A stretch of DNA of 64,000 bases from Rhizophagus irregularis (GCF_026210795.1 NC_089445.1:2418001-2482000); one strand, 5' to 3'; shown: positions 12,280 to 22,771, counted from the first letter of the stretch. Notes: generated from the letters alone by a model not told the origin. Numbers and translations are program-made.

Positions 12280-13346
12280 TATAATATATGAGTAGGAGGC
12301 AGCATAGTATCAGATGGCACAACTAATAATTCTTCTCGAGTAAATATTTTTTTAGGTCCATCAGATAACCTATATATAACCGGCTGCCCATCAACAACTG
12401 TGGAAGATTCAATTGTATAAACTTTAGTAGACCATATTGGATCAGTTGCACGTCTCCTACCTTGGTAATCTGAGTTATCAAGTAAGTATCTCACAAGAGA
12501 ACCAGCTGGTAAACGTATTTCTTCTGCACCTACAGGTCTATCCTTCTGAATTTTTGAAGGTAGTGCATACACTTGATCTTTCTGGATTGCTTCAACTGGA
12601 GACATACCTAGTAGACGAGTATTAGAATTATTTAGCTCATTCACAATATCAGAAAGGTTCTTAACCCAGGCAGTATTCACACCTTCTGTAAGAAGTTCCT
12701 TTGCATCCTGTATTTTGAAAAGTCTCTCTGCTAAAGTTCAATTATACCGTTCAACAATAGCCTGACTCTTATGAGTAGTACCCACCCGAATACGCACACC
12801 TTTTTCATCCATTAATCGGATAACTTCATCCTTAAATTCTGATCCCCCATCTACTTGTAAAACTCTTGGCCAAATAAGCGGGCAGTCTGCTTTACCATAA
12901 ATCTTTTTAAATGCCTTAGCAACACGTGCAGAGCTGCGATCTTCTAGAGGTACTGAAGCTTTATATCGGCTAGCAACATCTACAATATTCAGACAGTATT
13001 TATACAGCTTTCTATCTACAGTATCATAGGGCATATATAAGATATCTGCTTGATGATACATATTTGGTCGAGTAATCTTATTAAAAGAAACCTGTGGAAC
13101 ATACTTGGGTATAGGTGAGTGTATTTGCCATATAGCCTGTTTATGCAACCACTCTGTAATATCAGATATGTTAAAATCATGACCTTCAGCTTGCACTTTA
13201 GCCCAAAGTTTTTCAGGAGTACGATAATATCCACATGGATGGTAATAGATTTGTTGAAGGATATAATTTTGTTCGATTTGTTTATTAAATGTAGGGTCTA
13301 TAAAAATCTGTGGAACTGGCAATGGAAGATACATCGTTAAAGACAC
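12276..13346 (-). pseudogene. Polinton-type retroviral-like integrase region
   Basis: Convergent with the polymerase and head-to-head with the Gag-like gene, whose starts overlap at about 13310-13346. The N-terminal part has IDPTFNKQIEQNY. The DDE core is suggested by NIVDVASRYKAS and VDGGSEFKDEV, with the acidic residue in SQAIVERYN. A C-terminal part (VRYLLDN...YRLSDGP) resembles the chromo/SH3-like tail common in these integrases. It would insert the element and create the short duplication. As read it has about one break. Confidence 0.75.
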
Positions 13347-16300
13347 AGATTACAAAGCTTGCACATACATTGCAATCACAAGAGCAATATATAAAATACC
13401 TGTATGGTGTAATCGAGGGTCATGAATCTGAGATAGAAGAACTTAGGCAAAAAAATGCTGAGTTGCGTGCAAAGCTTAAGAAAGCATTAGAAACGGCATC
13501 ACTAAAGGAGGAAGGGCTTCAAGCATTAGAACGTCAGCTGATTGAAGTTGATACTCTAAATATTCAACTCAAAGATCGAATAAAAGAACTTGCTAATAGA
13601 CAACGGAAAAACATGGCAGCAATTCCTCCTGACCCTATTACAGAAATCTTAAATAATCGGACAACTATAGCAAATAGTGTAGCTGGTATTCGTATTCACC
13701 TTGATCGTACAACTATAGTAGCACACCCTCATATAAATCATTTATTTAACACTGCAAATGATAGTCTTGATGCCATTATCCGATATGCTAATGAGTTGCG
13801 AAATATTATAGAAGATCAAGATAATATGGAGGATAGACTTGAAGGTTTGTTAGATGATGCACATAACCGTGAAGAATATGTTAGACAAGAACTTAATAAT
13901 ACACGTGCTACTATACTAAGAACAAGACGTACCTATGAGGATGCATATGCAAATGAAGTGCGTCATCGCCAACATTGGGAAGGCCTTGCACAAAATACTC
14001 AGATCCAATTGGCTAACATCCAGGCTCAATTTGCTAACAGTCAAATCCAACTAGCTAATGTCCAGAGAGAACGTGATGAGAGTAGAATAAATGCTCATAG
14101 ATTATTACAGCGCTATAATACTGAAACAGAGCGAAGTAGAAGGCGGGCTAATGGTATCATTCAGCAAGCTCGAGCATGGAGAGGGCAATTTTTAAACTGT
14201 CGCAATCATGGTCAAAATTTGCAAAATCAGGTCAATAATTTGAATCAACAGATTCTAGCATTACAAAATAACCCTCCGGTAATACAACAACCTATAATGG
14301 CAGGATATGCACCTAAAAAATTTAGAGGAGCATCTGGTGAAGATCCAGAACTTTGGCTTCAAGAATTCAGGCAATGGTGTGAGTCTGCTGGACTTGATCC
14401 TGCTGCTAATGCTAGGACTCGTGTTAGGATTCGTAGGGATCTTTGAAACTTTACTTGAAGATGATGCTAGAGATTGGTATGAAACAGCATATCAAAGGAA
14501 AAAATTGGGAATGTGTAAATCTTCTGGATAATACTGGTGTGGCCAATCTTGCTGCTTTTAATGCTTTGAATAATGGCGCTATACAGGCTGTAGCGGCGAA
14601 TCAATTTCGTGGAGGGGCTGGTGTATTACATGGACAAGCAGCTGCAGTTAATACTATTACTGGTGCTAATTTTATACCTGATCATACTGTATGGGATGAA
14701 GATTGGTCAATAGTCGAGGGTCGTCCTACTGATATAGCTGTTAATAATCCTAATGCTAATAATGGAGGTACAATTGTGGCTCCTGGAATACGTATTGGAC
14801 AATTAATATATCGTTTTAAGCATTACTTCCCTACTATAACATCTGAAAAGTCTAAGCTTGCATTTAATGCTATTGTTCAGAGTAGTGATACTGTAAGCCG
14901 ATTCTATTCTAAATTACGAAGAATGGTTAGACTTGCATATCCAACTCTTCCAGAATTAAATCAGAATGAATTAGTACGGCAACAGTTCTTAAATGGTCTT
15001 TCTAGTGAAAATAAGTTGGATGCGCGACGTATTGGTTTAGAAAATTCAGTTGCATCTATTCTGAATAAATTGGAAGAAGTTGAGAAATACAGGACAGATA
15101 TGCCATCTACTCCTATAGTTACATATCAGGGTCCAACTTTAGCGGATATTGAGAATCTTATAAATTCTAAAATTCCTATGACTACGGCTAAATCATCTGC
15201 AGTACCAGTACCATCTTCTAGCCCATTTTCAAGTCCTCAAAATGATACATCATTTCAGAGATTACTCGCTTTAGCATATAAATTAGGTCTTCCAAGAGAT
15301 ATTGATATAAGCAAAGTAACTCTTAGTGATCTTGAAATATTCATTGATACAGAACTTAATAAAAAATTACCACCTGACCATATTTACCATGGTAATCAGG
15401 TATTTGGTATGAGCTCAGGTACACGCAAACCAAAGAAATCAAAGAAATGCTCAAGTTGTGGAAAATCTGGTCATACTAAGAGTTCCTGTCCAAAATCTAA
15501 GAAGGGGAAGAGGAAAACAAATTATGCACATGACTCCTCTGATTCCTCTAACTCTTCTGACGCCTCTGACTCCTCTGACTCCTCTGATAGTGATTCAGAC
15601 TCTGGACATGCCTGCTATGGATTAAAAAAAAAGCCTACAGAAAGGAAACGTGTAGATAAAAAGCCTACTGATAAGAAAAAATCACAACTTGAAAGGCAGC
15701 GTATTATCTTTGAGGTTTTTATACAACTCTTAAAGCTTCTGGTTCAATCCTTCGTTAATGCTGTACCAAAAGAGACTGTTATATCTGCTTACAATGCTCT
15801 GAATGCTGAATTCATTAATTATAAAGAACCAGTACTCAGTCAGCTTAAAGGAGAACCCTCGATAAAAACACGTGAAAAAGTTTGGGATAATGTTAAGGAC
15901 TTTTTCACATCTATCCTTCATCCTATGATTTCAGTTGTAACTAATAGTATGGCTGCAAATTTAATCTGTAAAAATGATGATGTTATATGTAATAATGACT
16001 TATGGTCTTCTATAGCGGGTATTGGAATTGTTAACCGCAAGTCTGCTAGTGATGTAGTCACTATTAAGACCAAAGTAGTCGCACCTGAGAGTGAAAAATC
16101 TTTAGTTATTCCTACGACAATTTTCGATACTGGTTCTGATAGTTCTCTGATATCTAACAATATTGTAAAGCGCCTAAATCTTGACGTTGATAGAAGTAAT
16201 GCTCCTGATCTTAGTGGTGTTGCAACAAAATCTGATACTATTGGGACAGTATATGGTCTTGGTATTCTTGTATATGATGGGGAGAACTCTAAAAAAAGTG

Positions 16301-16503
16301 ATGATGACTTCATGGTTGTTAAGAGTGATAAGGACTTTTTATTGCTAGGTGTACCTTGGATTGATCGTGCTAATGTCATTCTAGATTTCCAAAATCGGCA
16401 ACTGACCATTCCTCTATCATCACGTAAAAAAATTACCATTCCAATTTCTCTACATAAACGGAAAACTAACGTGACTTCCTTCAGATGGATACTATCGACT
16501 TAA
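13310..16503 (+). pseudogene. Gag-like region with CCHC knuckle and retropepsin motif
   Basis: N-terminal half is a long coiled coil (about 13340-14270). Then follow a conserved GYAPKKFRGAS block and an alpha-helical, Gag-like region. A CCHC zinc knuckle (CSSCGKSGHTKSSC, 15448-15489) is followed by a Ser/Asp repeat tract (about 15530-15606). A retropepsin-like motif FDTGSDSSLI lies near 16122-16150, with a later downstream LLLGVPW block. In LTR elements this set encodes the capsid, nucleic-acid-binding and protease functions; here no reverse transcriptase accompanies it. As read it has about one break. Confidence 0.65.
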
Positions 16504-16652
16504 AAAAAAATTCACACTCTCGAGGAAGATTAACCTGTCATCTATGTGGAGCAAGTTTTGACTTTCCCTCTAAGTTAAAGCGTCATATTGCTAGGAAAAA
16601 TCCATGTGTTTCCCAAACTTCTGCGGCAATGATGGGCAGTGGTGGGCAGTGA
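16485..16652 (+). CDS. 55-aa frame with one zinc-finger motif
   Basis: Starts at ATG 16485, overlapping the end of the Gag-like region by 19 bases in another frame. It contains CHLCGASFDFPSKLKRHIARK followed by NPC, giving a C2HC-type finger. It runs into the 41-bp tandem repeat before stopping. It may be an independent small DNA-binding protein or a piece of a longer product; a shadow frame cannot be excluded. Confidence 0.35.
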   Translation: MDTIDLKKNSHSRGRLTCHLCGASFDFPSKLKRHIARKNPCVSQTSAAMMGSGGQ

Positions 16653-16765
16653 CAGGGCAGTGCCCAAATTTTTTCGGCAGTAACGGGCAGTAACAGGGTA
16701 GTGCCCAAATTTTTTCGGCAGTGACGGGCAGTAACAGGGTAGTGCCCAAATTTTTTGGCAGTGAT
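16640..16765. repeat. 41-bp tandem repeat with GGG runs, about three copies
   Basis: Repeats of GGGCAGTAACAGGGTAGTGCCC followed by AAATTTTTTCGGCAGT, with starts of the shared block at 16662, 16703 and 16744. Each unit can fold (GGGCA/TGCCC) and is followed by a T-run. It lies between the converging ends of the Gag-like region and the F-box/LRR-like gene, so a bidirectional transcription end is plausible. Confidence 0.6.
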
Positions 16766-16780
16766 TAGCCTTTACAAATA

Positions 16781-17293
16781 TTACATTTGCCATGTTACTC
16801 TGATTTCTAGGTCTTTACGGGTTTCTATGAGTTTTTCAATGGCATTTCTATTTTTAAAATATCGACTACATCTGATATCTAGCTTTTGAAGGTTTGGTAA
16901 TATATGCAGGATTTCACTTAGCAAATCTCTAACGTCACCTTTTCCACCATAGTATTGATAATCTATTATGCTAAGTTCCTGGATATTGGGACAAGCTTGT
17001 AGCATTTTTACAATACAAATGGGCCATAATTTTACCCCATCCATATTAAGCTTTCTGATATATTTTCCACATACTGTTCCTGGTTTTGTAAGATGTTTGT
17101 ACATTTGGAACTCCTTAATATTATAGCGGTTATAAAGGTCTGTTTCACCCCATAGGAGAGAGTTTGCTACTACAGCCCATTTTCGACACACTAATGCATA
17201 ATTGCAAAGACAATGCCAACGGGAGTAAGTACCTTCATATGAAGTTTTGAATATCTTTTCTAAAAGTTCGAAAGGTAAACTATTGTTTGTCAT
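16781..17293 (-). CDS. F-box/LRR-like protein in Polinton-like element
   Basis: An intact 170-residue frame starting MTNNSLPFELLEKIF. Residues 5-45 are a typical F-box (LPFELLEKIF...CNYALVCRKWAVVANSLLW). Two to three leucine-rich-type segments follow (IRKLNMDGVKL, IQELSIIDY, LQKLDIRCSRY). F-box proteins recruit targets to SCF ubiquitin ligases. Such short F-box/LRR proteins are common in the host lineage inferred here, so this may be a captured host gene. It is the second F-box-like gene in the element. Confidence 0.6.
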   Translation of the reverse strand: MTNNSLPFELLEKIFKTSYEGTYSRWHCLCNYALVCRKWAVVANSLLWGETDLYNRYNIKEFQMYKHLTKPGTVCGKYIRKLNMDGVKLWPICIVKMLQACPNIQELSIIDYQYYGGKGDVRDLLSEILHILPNLQKLDIRCSRYFKNRNAIEKLIETRKDLEIRVTWQM

Positions 17294-17397
17294 GGTATCT
17301 CATATGAGATATTGATGAAGAAGTTTTATTTAATTAGATTTTTTCTTAGGATAAAATAATTTGAACATTTCTTTTCTATCAATAGAAAAAACCAGAC

Positions 17398-18189
17398 ATG
17401 CTTACTTTTAGTGAACTTACTCCATCTCTTACTGTTACTGAATTTAAGATCAATGTTGAAGGGCTTGATTACACCGTGCTTGGTCATAAGCTTGAACCTA
17501 CTAAGGATGTTATTGCCATTAATAGCAACTTTATTCATAAAGCTTTTGAGAATTATGAACAGTATTTGTCTAAACCAAAAGGTGAGAGGCGATGCAGACG
17601 AAGTACACCTGACAATCCATTAAATAGACGGCGACGTACAGGGGATGGTAGCACTTTTAATGCATGCATTGAGTTTGTTATCATCTTAGCTGATACTGTA
17701 CATACTATTCGTTATTTTCCTAAATCTGGTAGTATACAAGTTTTCGGGTCTTTTGATCCTGTTGCTATCTTCTTACGTTACCTTTCTGAATGTTCCCTAC
17801 CTGAATTTTCTTCTGTAGAACTTGTGGGTGAAAATAAGGCTCTCCTGCGCAATTATAAATTTGTGATTAATATTGGGGGTGATAAGTTTATTAATCTTTC
17901 TACCTTAGCATATGCTTTAGAATCTATAAATGGTATTCGTGAGATTCTTCCCTTTCCGATAAAGTATATTAAGAATGATGCAGGTGATATTCATTCTAAA
18001 ATTGCTATAATCTTTACTTCAAAGATTCGGGTACATATCTGGCCTAAATCTGGTAAGGTTAATATATTTGGCACTAAGACTGAATTGGATGCTGATATGG
18101 TTTATAAGTTCTTACAGAAGTTGTTTTCTAATCTGAATGATTTTGGGGATTTTATTTGTGATGCACCTATTCCAGATTGCGAGAGGTAA
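17398..18189 (+). CDS. Two-repeat protein, possibly TBP-like
   Basis: An intact 263-residue frame. It has two similar halves: IEFVIILADTVHTIRYFPKSGSIQVFG (about residues 85-112) and IAIIFTSKIRVHIWPKSGKVNIFG (about 201-224). Each is followed by a helix, and INLSTLAYALE precedes the second. A duplicated strand-strand-helix unit with a SGKVxxFG turn recalls the TATA-binding-protein saddle, and TBP-like factors occur in large DNA viruses. If correct, it could recognise the 24-bp promoter motif. The assignment is by pattern only and needs a structure-based comparison. Confidence 0.35.
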   Translation: MLTFSELTPSLTVTEFKINVEGLDYTVLGHKLEPTKDVIAINSNFIHKAFENYEQYLSKPKGERRCRRSTPDNPLNRRRRTGDGSTFNACIEFVIILADTVHTIRYFPKSGSIQVFGSFDPVAIFLRYLSECSLPEFSSVELVGENKALLRNYKFVINIGGDKFINLSTLAYALESINGIREILPFPIKYIKNDAGDIHSKIAIIFTSKIRVHIWPKSGKVNIFGTKTELDADMVYKFLQKLFSNLNDFGDFICDAPIPDCER

Positions 18190-18209
18190 AAAAATGGTTT
18201 CACTGAAAA

Positions 18210-18893
18210 CTAGAAACCCTCTATTTGTAAAATCCAGCAATCGCATTCATGACTTCTTGTTGGCATAAGACATTCGTCACATAGAGTTATAGCCAACTCA
18301 TTTTTTAGTCTATCCAGCTGACTCTCGGTGGTTGGTGCAAGATTTTGGTAGTATTCATTGAATTCATTCTGCTCTTCTTCATTTATGTCTTCATCTATAT
18401 CTTCATCTGTGTCTTCATCCATATCTTCATCTCCTTTTATATGATAGATGCTGAATTCATTTCTATATTCATCATTAGGATTTGTGAATATTCTTTGTAT
18501 ATTGTAATCTATAATGTTGAATGTTGTAGGTTTCTTTTTTGATAATATTTCTACTAAGTCTAATAATGCATATGCTAATTCTTTATCCTCTGAGAAGTTC
18601 TTAATGATATCTGAAAATCTTTCATATATTGCCATCTCATTTGGTAGAATAGAATATCTTATTCGTGATAAAAGTGATGGATGTATCCATATATCATCAC
18701 CTTCTAACATCTCATCAAATATTTCTACTAGCTCTTCTAATCCAGATACTAACATACTTTCTTTGCTAAATTCGGAATCTAAAGCTTTTAAATATGCTAT
18801 ATCTAAATACCACATTATTTCCTTTACCCATTCTTCTATGTTGAGTTCAAACTGGCCTAGTATACGTCTTAGTAATGGTCTGTATTGTGACAT
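18210..18893 (-). CDS. Acidic protein of unknown function
   Basis: An intact 227-residue frame starting MSQYRPLLRRILGQFELN, 24 bp downstream of the third copy of the 24-bp motif. The first 150 residues look helical and globular. Residues about 153-175 are a tract of Asp/Glu (DEDMDEDTDEDIDEDINEEE). The C-terminus has a Cys/His group (LCDECLMPTRSHECDC) that might bind zinc. No family is recognised. Its promoter sharing with the polymerase suggests a role in the same phase of the element's cycle. Confidence 0.55.
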   Translation of the reverse strand: MSQYRPLLRRILGQFELNIEEWVKEIMWYLDIAYLKALDSEFSKESMLVSGLEELVEIFDEMLEGDDIWIHPSLLSRIRYSILPNEMAIYERFSDIIKNFSEDKELAYALLDLVEILSKKKPTTFNIIDYNIQRIFTNPNDEYRNEFSIYHIKGDEDMDEDTDEDIDEDINEEEQNEFNEYYQNLAPTTESQLDRLKNELAITLCDECLMPTRSHECDCWILQIEGF

Positions 18894-18917
18894 CTTGTAA
18901 GTCTTTTATATGTGAAT

Positions 18918-18941
18918 CTTTTATTCAATTACATTTTTTCT
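18918..18941 (-). promoter_or_regulatory. 24-bp gene-upstream motif, copy 3
   Basis: Reverse complement of the motif at 7661-7684 and 8334-8357, at the inner edge of the right terminal repeat and just upstream of the acidic gene. Copies 1 and 3 are equal partly because they lie in the inverted repeats; copy 2 is independent. Confidence 0.5.
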
Positions 18942-19354
18942 CGGTATAAGGGTAATTGCTTGCCTTGCTATTCCGCTCTATTGACTCCATGGCTGGTTTC
19001 CTGGATGGGTTAATATTCCTTACCTTTTTGGCTCCGTTGGCTTTGAAATCCTATTTCTTGTTCGGTTGATATTTTTCAGATTATATGGTGGTAATAGAGT
19101 TGTATGGTGGTAATAAAACTATATGATGGTAACTAGATTATATGAAAAGTGGTAGGTGGATTATATGGTGGTAATTATATTATATGATGGTGGTAACTAG
19201 ATTATATGAAAGTGGTAGTTGAATTATATGAAAAGTGGTAGGTGGATTATATGGTGGTAATTATATTATATGATGGTGGTAACTAGATTATATAAAGTGG
19301 TAGTAATTAGATTATATGGTGGGGCTGAGCCAGAATTGGGGTTTTCATACTACT
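18918..19354 (-). repeat. Right terminal inverted repeat
   Basis: Reverse complement of 7246-7684 with a few small differences, including a short indel near the TTAATATTCC block. It ends CATACTACT next to the duplication TTATATC (19355-19361). Confidence 0.85.
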
Positions 19355-20344
19355 TTATATCTGCCTTGTCTAATCTCCCATAATAATTCCATTGCAGAAG
19401 TTTCCCTCCTGTCTTGACGTCCGCTCATACGTTTCCACATCCATTCAACGAGATGCATGCTTTTCGCCTTTTCCATGATGAAAGGCCAATCGTATTGCAA
19501 ACCATTAAATCCAAATTGTATGTCTGGAGCAAATGCTTCCCAACATAATGCAAAGGCTTTTAGCAAATTAATTTGTGATCCGCATATGATCATTATCCAC
19601 TGTAGATCTGGTGCTGATTCTACATCGACTAAACAAATCTGCTTCAAAGTTTTTGGTTCATCCTTCCAATGAAGAGTCATGCAAATTGTAAAAACACAAT
19701 TTTCGTCATATTCAGTAAGAGGGAATTCCCCCATTCCACGTGAATTATAGGTTTCTATGTCCCACGTGAGAACAAGTGTACGATCTCTCGTTAGTGCTGA
19801 GATCAGAAAGTAGTCTTTCAATGTGGCTATGTCTTCGATAGGGTGAAAATTTTCTATTGATATGTAAAAAGCATGCGCACAAAGAGAACTTGCTCGCATT
19901 CCTGATAAATACTTATATTCTCTTAACATTGACCAACCCGAAAATTAAATTCTATACTCACAGGCTACCTTGCGGTAGTATGTGGATTGGTCATCTGAGG
20001 TTGTGATATATTTTTTCCTTAGATTACTTTCATTGCGATTTTTCTTTGCTTAGTATTGGTTGTGTAAATACGAAAATATGACTTTTTTCAGGATTATATC
20101 TACGGAATAAGTATACCTTCACATGCTCTATTTTGAACCATTTTATTACGCCTGAAAGGATAGCCCTTATTTTTGTTTTGAACGAATCAGGAGATAAGTC
20201 TTCTGGTACGAAAATATCAAAGAAGACTTGAATTTCTGTTATCATTATAACTGCCTTCTGGCCATTGATGAGAGGGCCATAGAGGCGTAAAACATACCAG
20301 GCCTGACCGTTTTTGAATTCGGTGGACTCTTCTATATTGACTGC
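19355..20344 (-). pseudogene. Viral family-B DNA polymerase fossil, exonuclease part
   Basis: Between the Polinton-like element and the MULE. Minus-strand translation carries exonuclease motifs LTWDIETY (about 19755-19780) and FNGLQYDWPFI (about 19480-19515), preceded by an N-terminal-type region (WYVLRLYGPL...ITEIQVFFDIF). It is part of the same broken viral polymerase as 5200-7238 and 26419-26671. Gene order across the insertions is preserved. Confidence 0.6.
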
Positions 20345-20353
20345 CATAAATGG
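20345..20353. repeat. 9-bp target duplication of MULE, left copy
   Basis: CATAAATGG here and at 26410-26418, directly outside GGGGTGT...ACACCCC ends. A 9-bp duplication is diagnostic of Mutator-like elements. Confidence 0.85.
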
Positions 20354-20379
20354 GGGGTGTTTAAAGCCGTGTTCGATTA

Positions 20380-20589
20380 GGGGACTGCCAGAAATGACGT
20401 CATTTCCTAAGGGGGGAGGGGTTAAGACCATGATGATATTACACATCTTCCATTTTTAGACACTTGTAGTTAATATAATTCTAGCCAGAATTATGTTTTA
20501 ATTTTACATTTCCTAAAATAAATGATGACATGGGGAGGGGGGGGCCAAAAATCTTAAAATTTAAATTACGTCATTTCTGGCCATCCCCT
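20380..20589. mobile_element. 210-bp MITE inside the MULE left terminal repeat
   Basis: Ends GGGGACTGCCAGAAATGACG and the near reverse complement CGTCATTTCTGGCCATCCCC, flanked by TA at 20378-20379 and 20590-20591. The right MULE arm lacks it, which shows directly that the arm was intact before this insertion. Tc1/mariner-type by its duplication. Confidence 0.8.
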
Positions 20590-20940
20590 TACGTGATTTT
20601 CGACCCAGTAAATCGGAATCCGGATATGTTATGCAAGTTAAAAATAGTTTTACTTTTTTAAAAATTGTGTTACAAAAGTAAAACTTTAAAATAGTGTTCC
20701 AAAGAAAAAGTTTTTTTTTGAATTTTTTTTTTGAAAAATTTTTTTTAACGAAGTTTTTTTAATTTTAACAAATATTCTTTGATAAAAAACATTTATTTAA
20801 TGTAATCTTTTAATTAATATATATATTGTTTTATAATATTTTTGTATCATAAATAATAAACAAGCAATAAAAATTTTTTCGATATTATTATTAAAATAAT
20901 AAAATATATTTATTTGAAATAAAGTTGAACCTAGACACCC

Positions 20941-22771
20941 TTATTTATTGTTTAAAATAGGTTCTAAACAACCTTTCAATTCTTCAATAAACACGCCGGT
21001 TTGTTCTGCGTTACCTCTTTCTTTGACTCTCCAATATGTATCACATATTCTTTCCATTAACTCACTTACGGATTGTCGTCTATTTACTATTGCATTCTCA
21101 GCCTCGGTTAATCTTGACACTGGCACATTCAAATCTATTTCACGATGCATATATACATCAAATCCAGTCTCATCAAACATTCGCTGAAATTGATCTTATG
21201 TATTGGGTGTCAATAGCTTCGCATCTCCATACAAACTTTCATGAAAAATGTGGCGGCAAGGCAGCAAGTACCGATAAAAAAATACACAATAGCAGTTTAA
21301 AGATGTAAGTCCCGGTGCTGTTTTTCCTTTTTCTAATCGTCCATCGATAGCGCAATATTCTTTAATAATCATTTGTTGAACAGGAAAGGGGAATTTATGG
21401 ATTTCAGTGAGAATCTCGTCATCAACACCAATGAAAGAGATTTTTTGGTGCGAAATTCATAGGCGACACATTCTGAATCGGTCTGTTTTTTGTCATCAAG
21501 CACAACTATATTATTGCATGCACCTGAACAAAGTTTTGATTAGAATCGAAAATATTTGTTAAAGATGCAAAGACAATTACCGATTAACCCGTGTTTTGGT
21601 GAGGTTGTCATCTTTAATTCACTATGATATGACTCTAAGGCATTCGTTGAAGTTACCTGCAAAAGTAGGGGAGAGTGCTGCCTCGCCCAAAGTGCCCATT
21701 GGTGCGTATTTTTTGCGTAATTTCTTAAAATATATTTCTTGATCGTCAGATTTGCACATTCATTGATTGCTTCTTAAATAAGGCTTTCACACCCGATCCT
21801 AGTTCTTTTGTGCATGGCATGAAGCATTTTTTGTCGTGTCTTTTTCTCGTAAATTTTGCTCATCCAGGTACGCATGACATGCACCGTGCAAAAGAAAATA
21901 TCACACTTTTGTTCACCATTCTTAAGACCCGGAAAAGCCATTTTGATAGCATTAGACTCTATATTACTTTGGTCAAAGAGAAAATTTCTTTACTTACAAA
22001 AAAGTGGGCCCCAACGTCCCAACATCCATAAGAATTGCGAATATATAAGGTGAACAAGCGACAATCGTATCTATTTGTCTTGTGTGTTGAGTCTATAAGA
22101 GATAGCCAGCCATGTTGCTCAAGGTGATTTGGATGCATAAAAACGAACCCGTAAGTGGACAGGTCAGGAATTTCATAACGTTCAACCAAGTATCCTCGAT
22201 TTTTCAAGAAAGAAATGGCCTCTCGAATATCTAATTCTCTCTTGGGATCACCAACAAGATGTGTGTCAAGAGGTCCACGTACCTTATACTTTATATTCGT
22301 AACTTCCTTCTGTCTCAACTCCTTAACACATTCACCTAAATCCAGTGTTTCAGTTGCAATCTCCTTAACTGCGCTAACGATCTCTGGTGGTCGATAGTTC
22401 TTTACGGCTTCTTGCATAACTAATTCACGAACAACTTCTGAGCGTTTTAGTTTTTCACTATCTTCAATTGGGTGTGAATGATCAGGTGAATCTTTAAATC
22501 ATTCAATTCGTACTTTCTGTTCAGAAAAATAGCGTTGAACTTTAATTTTTGCAGAACATAAGTCAGCAGGTCGAATTTTCGTTATGCGACGTTTCTCATT
22601 TGGAATGCCTTCTTTCTGGGTACTTGACTTATTATGTTTTTTAAACTGACAAACAAAAACTTTCCACGAGTCACCATTAACATTATTTTTACAGCTAAAG
22701 CTGGTCCATATATTTGATACAAGAGGTCACCATTCTTTATCGAACTCCTCTATCGAAAGTTCAAGTGGTTG
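20941..22771 (-). pseudogene. MULE transposase, C-terminal three quarters, degraded
   Basis: Minus strand. Upstream block EEFDKEW...SWKVFVCQFKKHNK resembles the FAR1/MULE N-terminal DNA-binding region. The transposase core reads GWLSLIDSTHKTNRYDCRLF (first catalytic Asp, about 22060-22120), then CDIFFCTVHVMRTW (about 21855-21900) and NALESYHSELK (about 21600-21640). A SWIM zinc finger follows (CYC...CRHIFHESL, about 21220-21280). In-frame stops occur, for example after KEW near 22728 and after RIE near 22500, so it is a pseudogene. The N-terminal remainder continues beyond the inserted hAT-like element at 25948 to about 26000. Confidence 0.75.

Larger units (their letters stand above)
7246..19354. 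mobile_element. Polinton-like element with Gag-like cargo, 12.1 kb
   Basis: It is bounded by inverted repeats of about 440 bp that start AGTAGTATGAAAACCCC, with a 7-bp flanking duplication. Genes in order: F-box-like (+), family-B polymerase (+), integrase (-), Gag-like with CCHC knuckle and retropepsin motif (+), F-box/LRR-like (-), possible TBP-like (+) and an acidic protein (-). Polymerase plus integrase plus long terminal inverted repeats defines the Polinton/Maverick class. No jelly-roll capsid, packaging ATPase or adenovirus-type protease gene was recognised. The near-identical ends point to a recent insertion. Read as given, it has about four breaks in its large genes, so this copy is probably inactive. 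It lies inside a viral polymerase fossil. Confidence 0.8.

Noticed and set aside
13310-16503. A complete LTR retrotransposon
   Set aside because: No long terminal repeats and no reverse transcriptase or RNase H signature; the integrase lies on the opposite strand and resembles the Polinton type.
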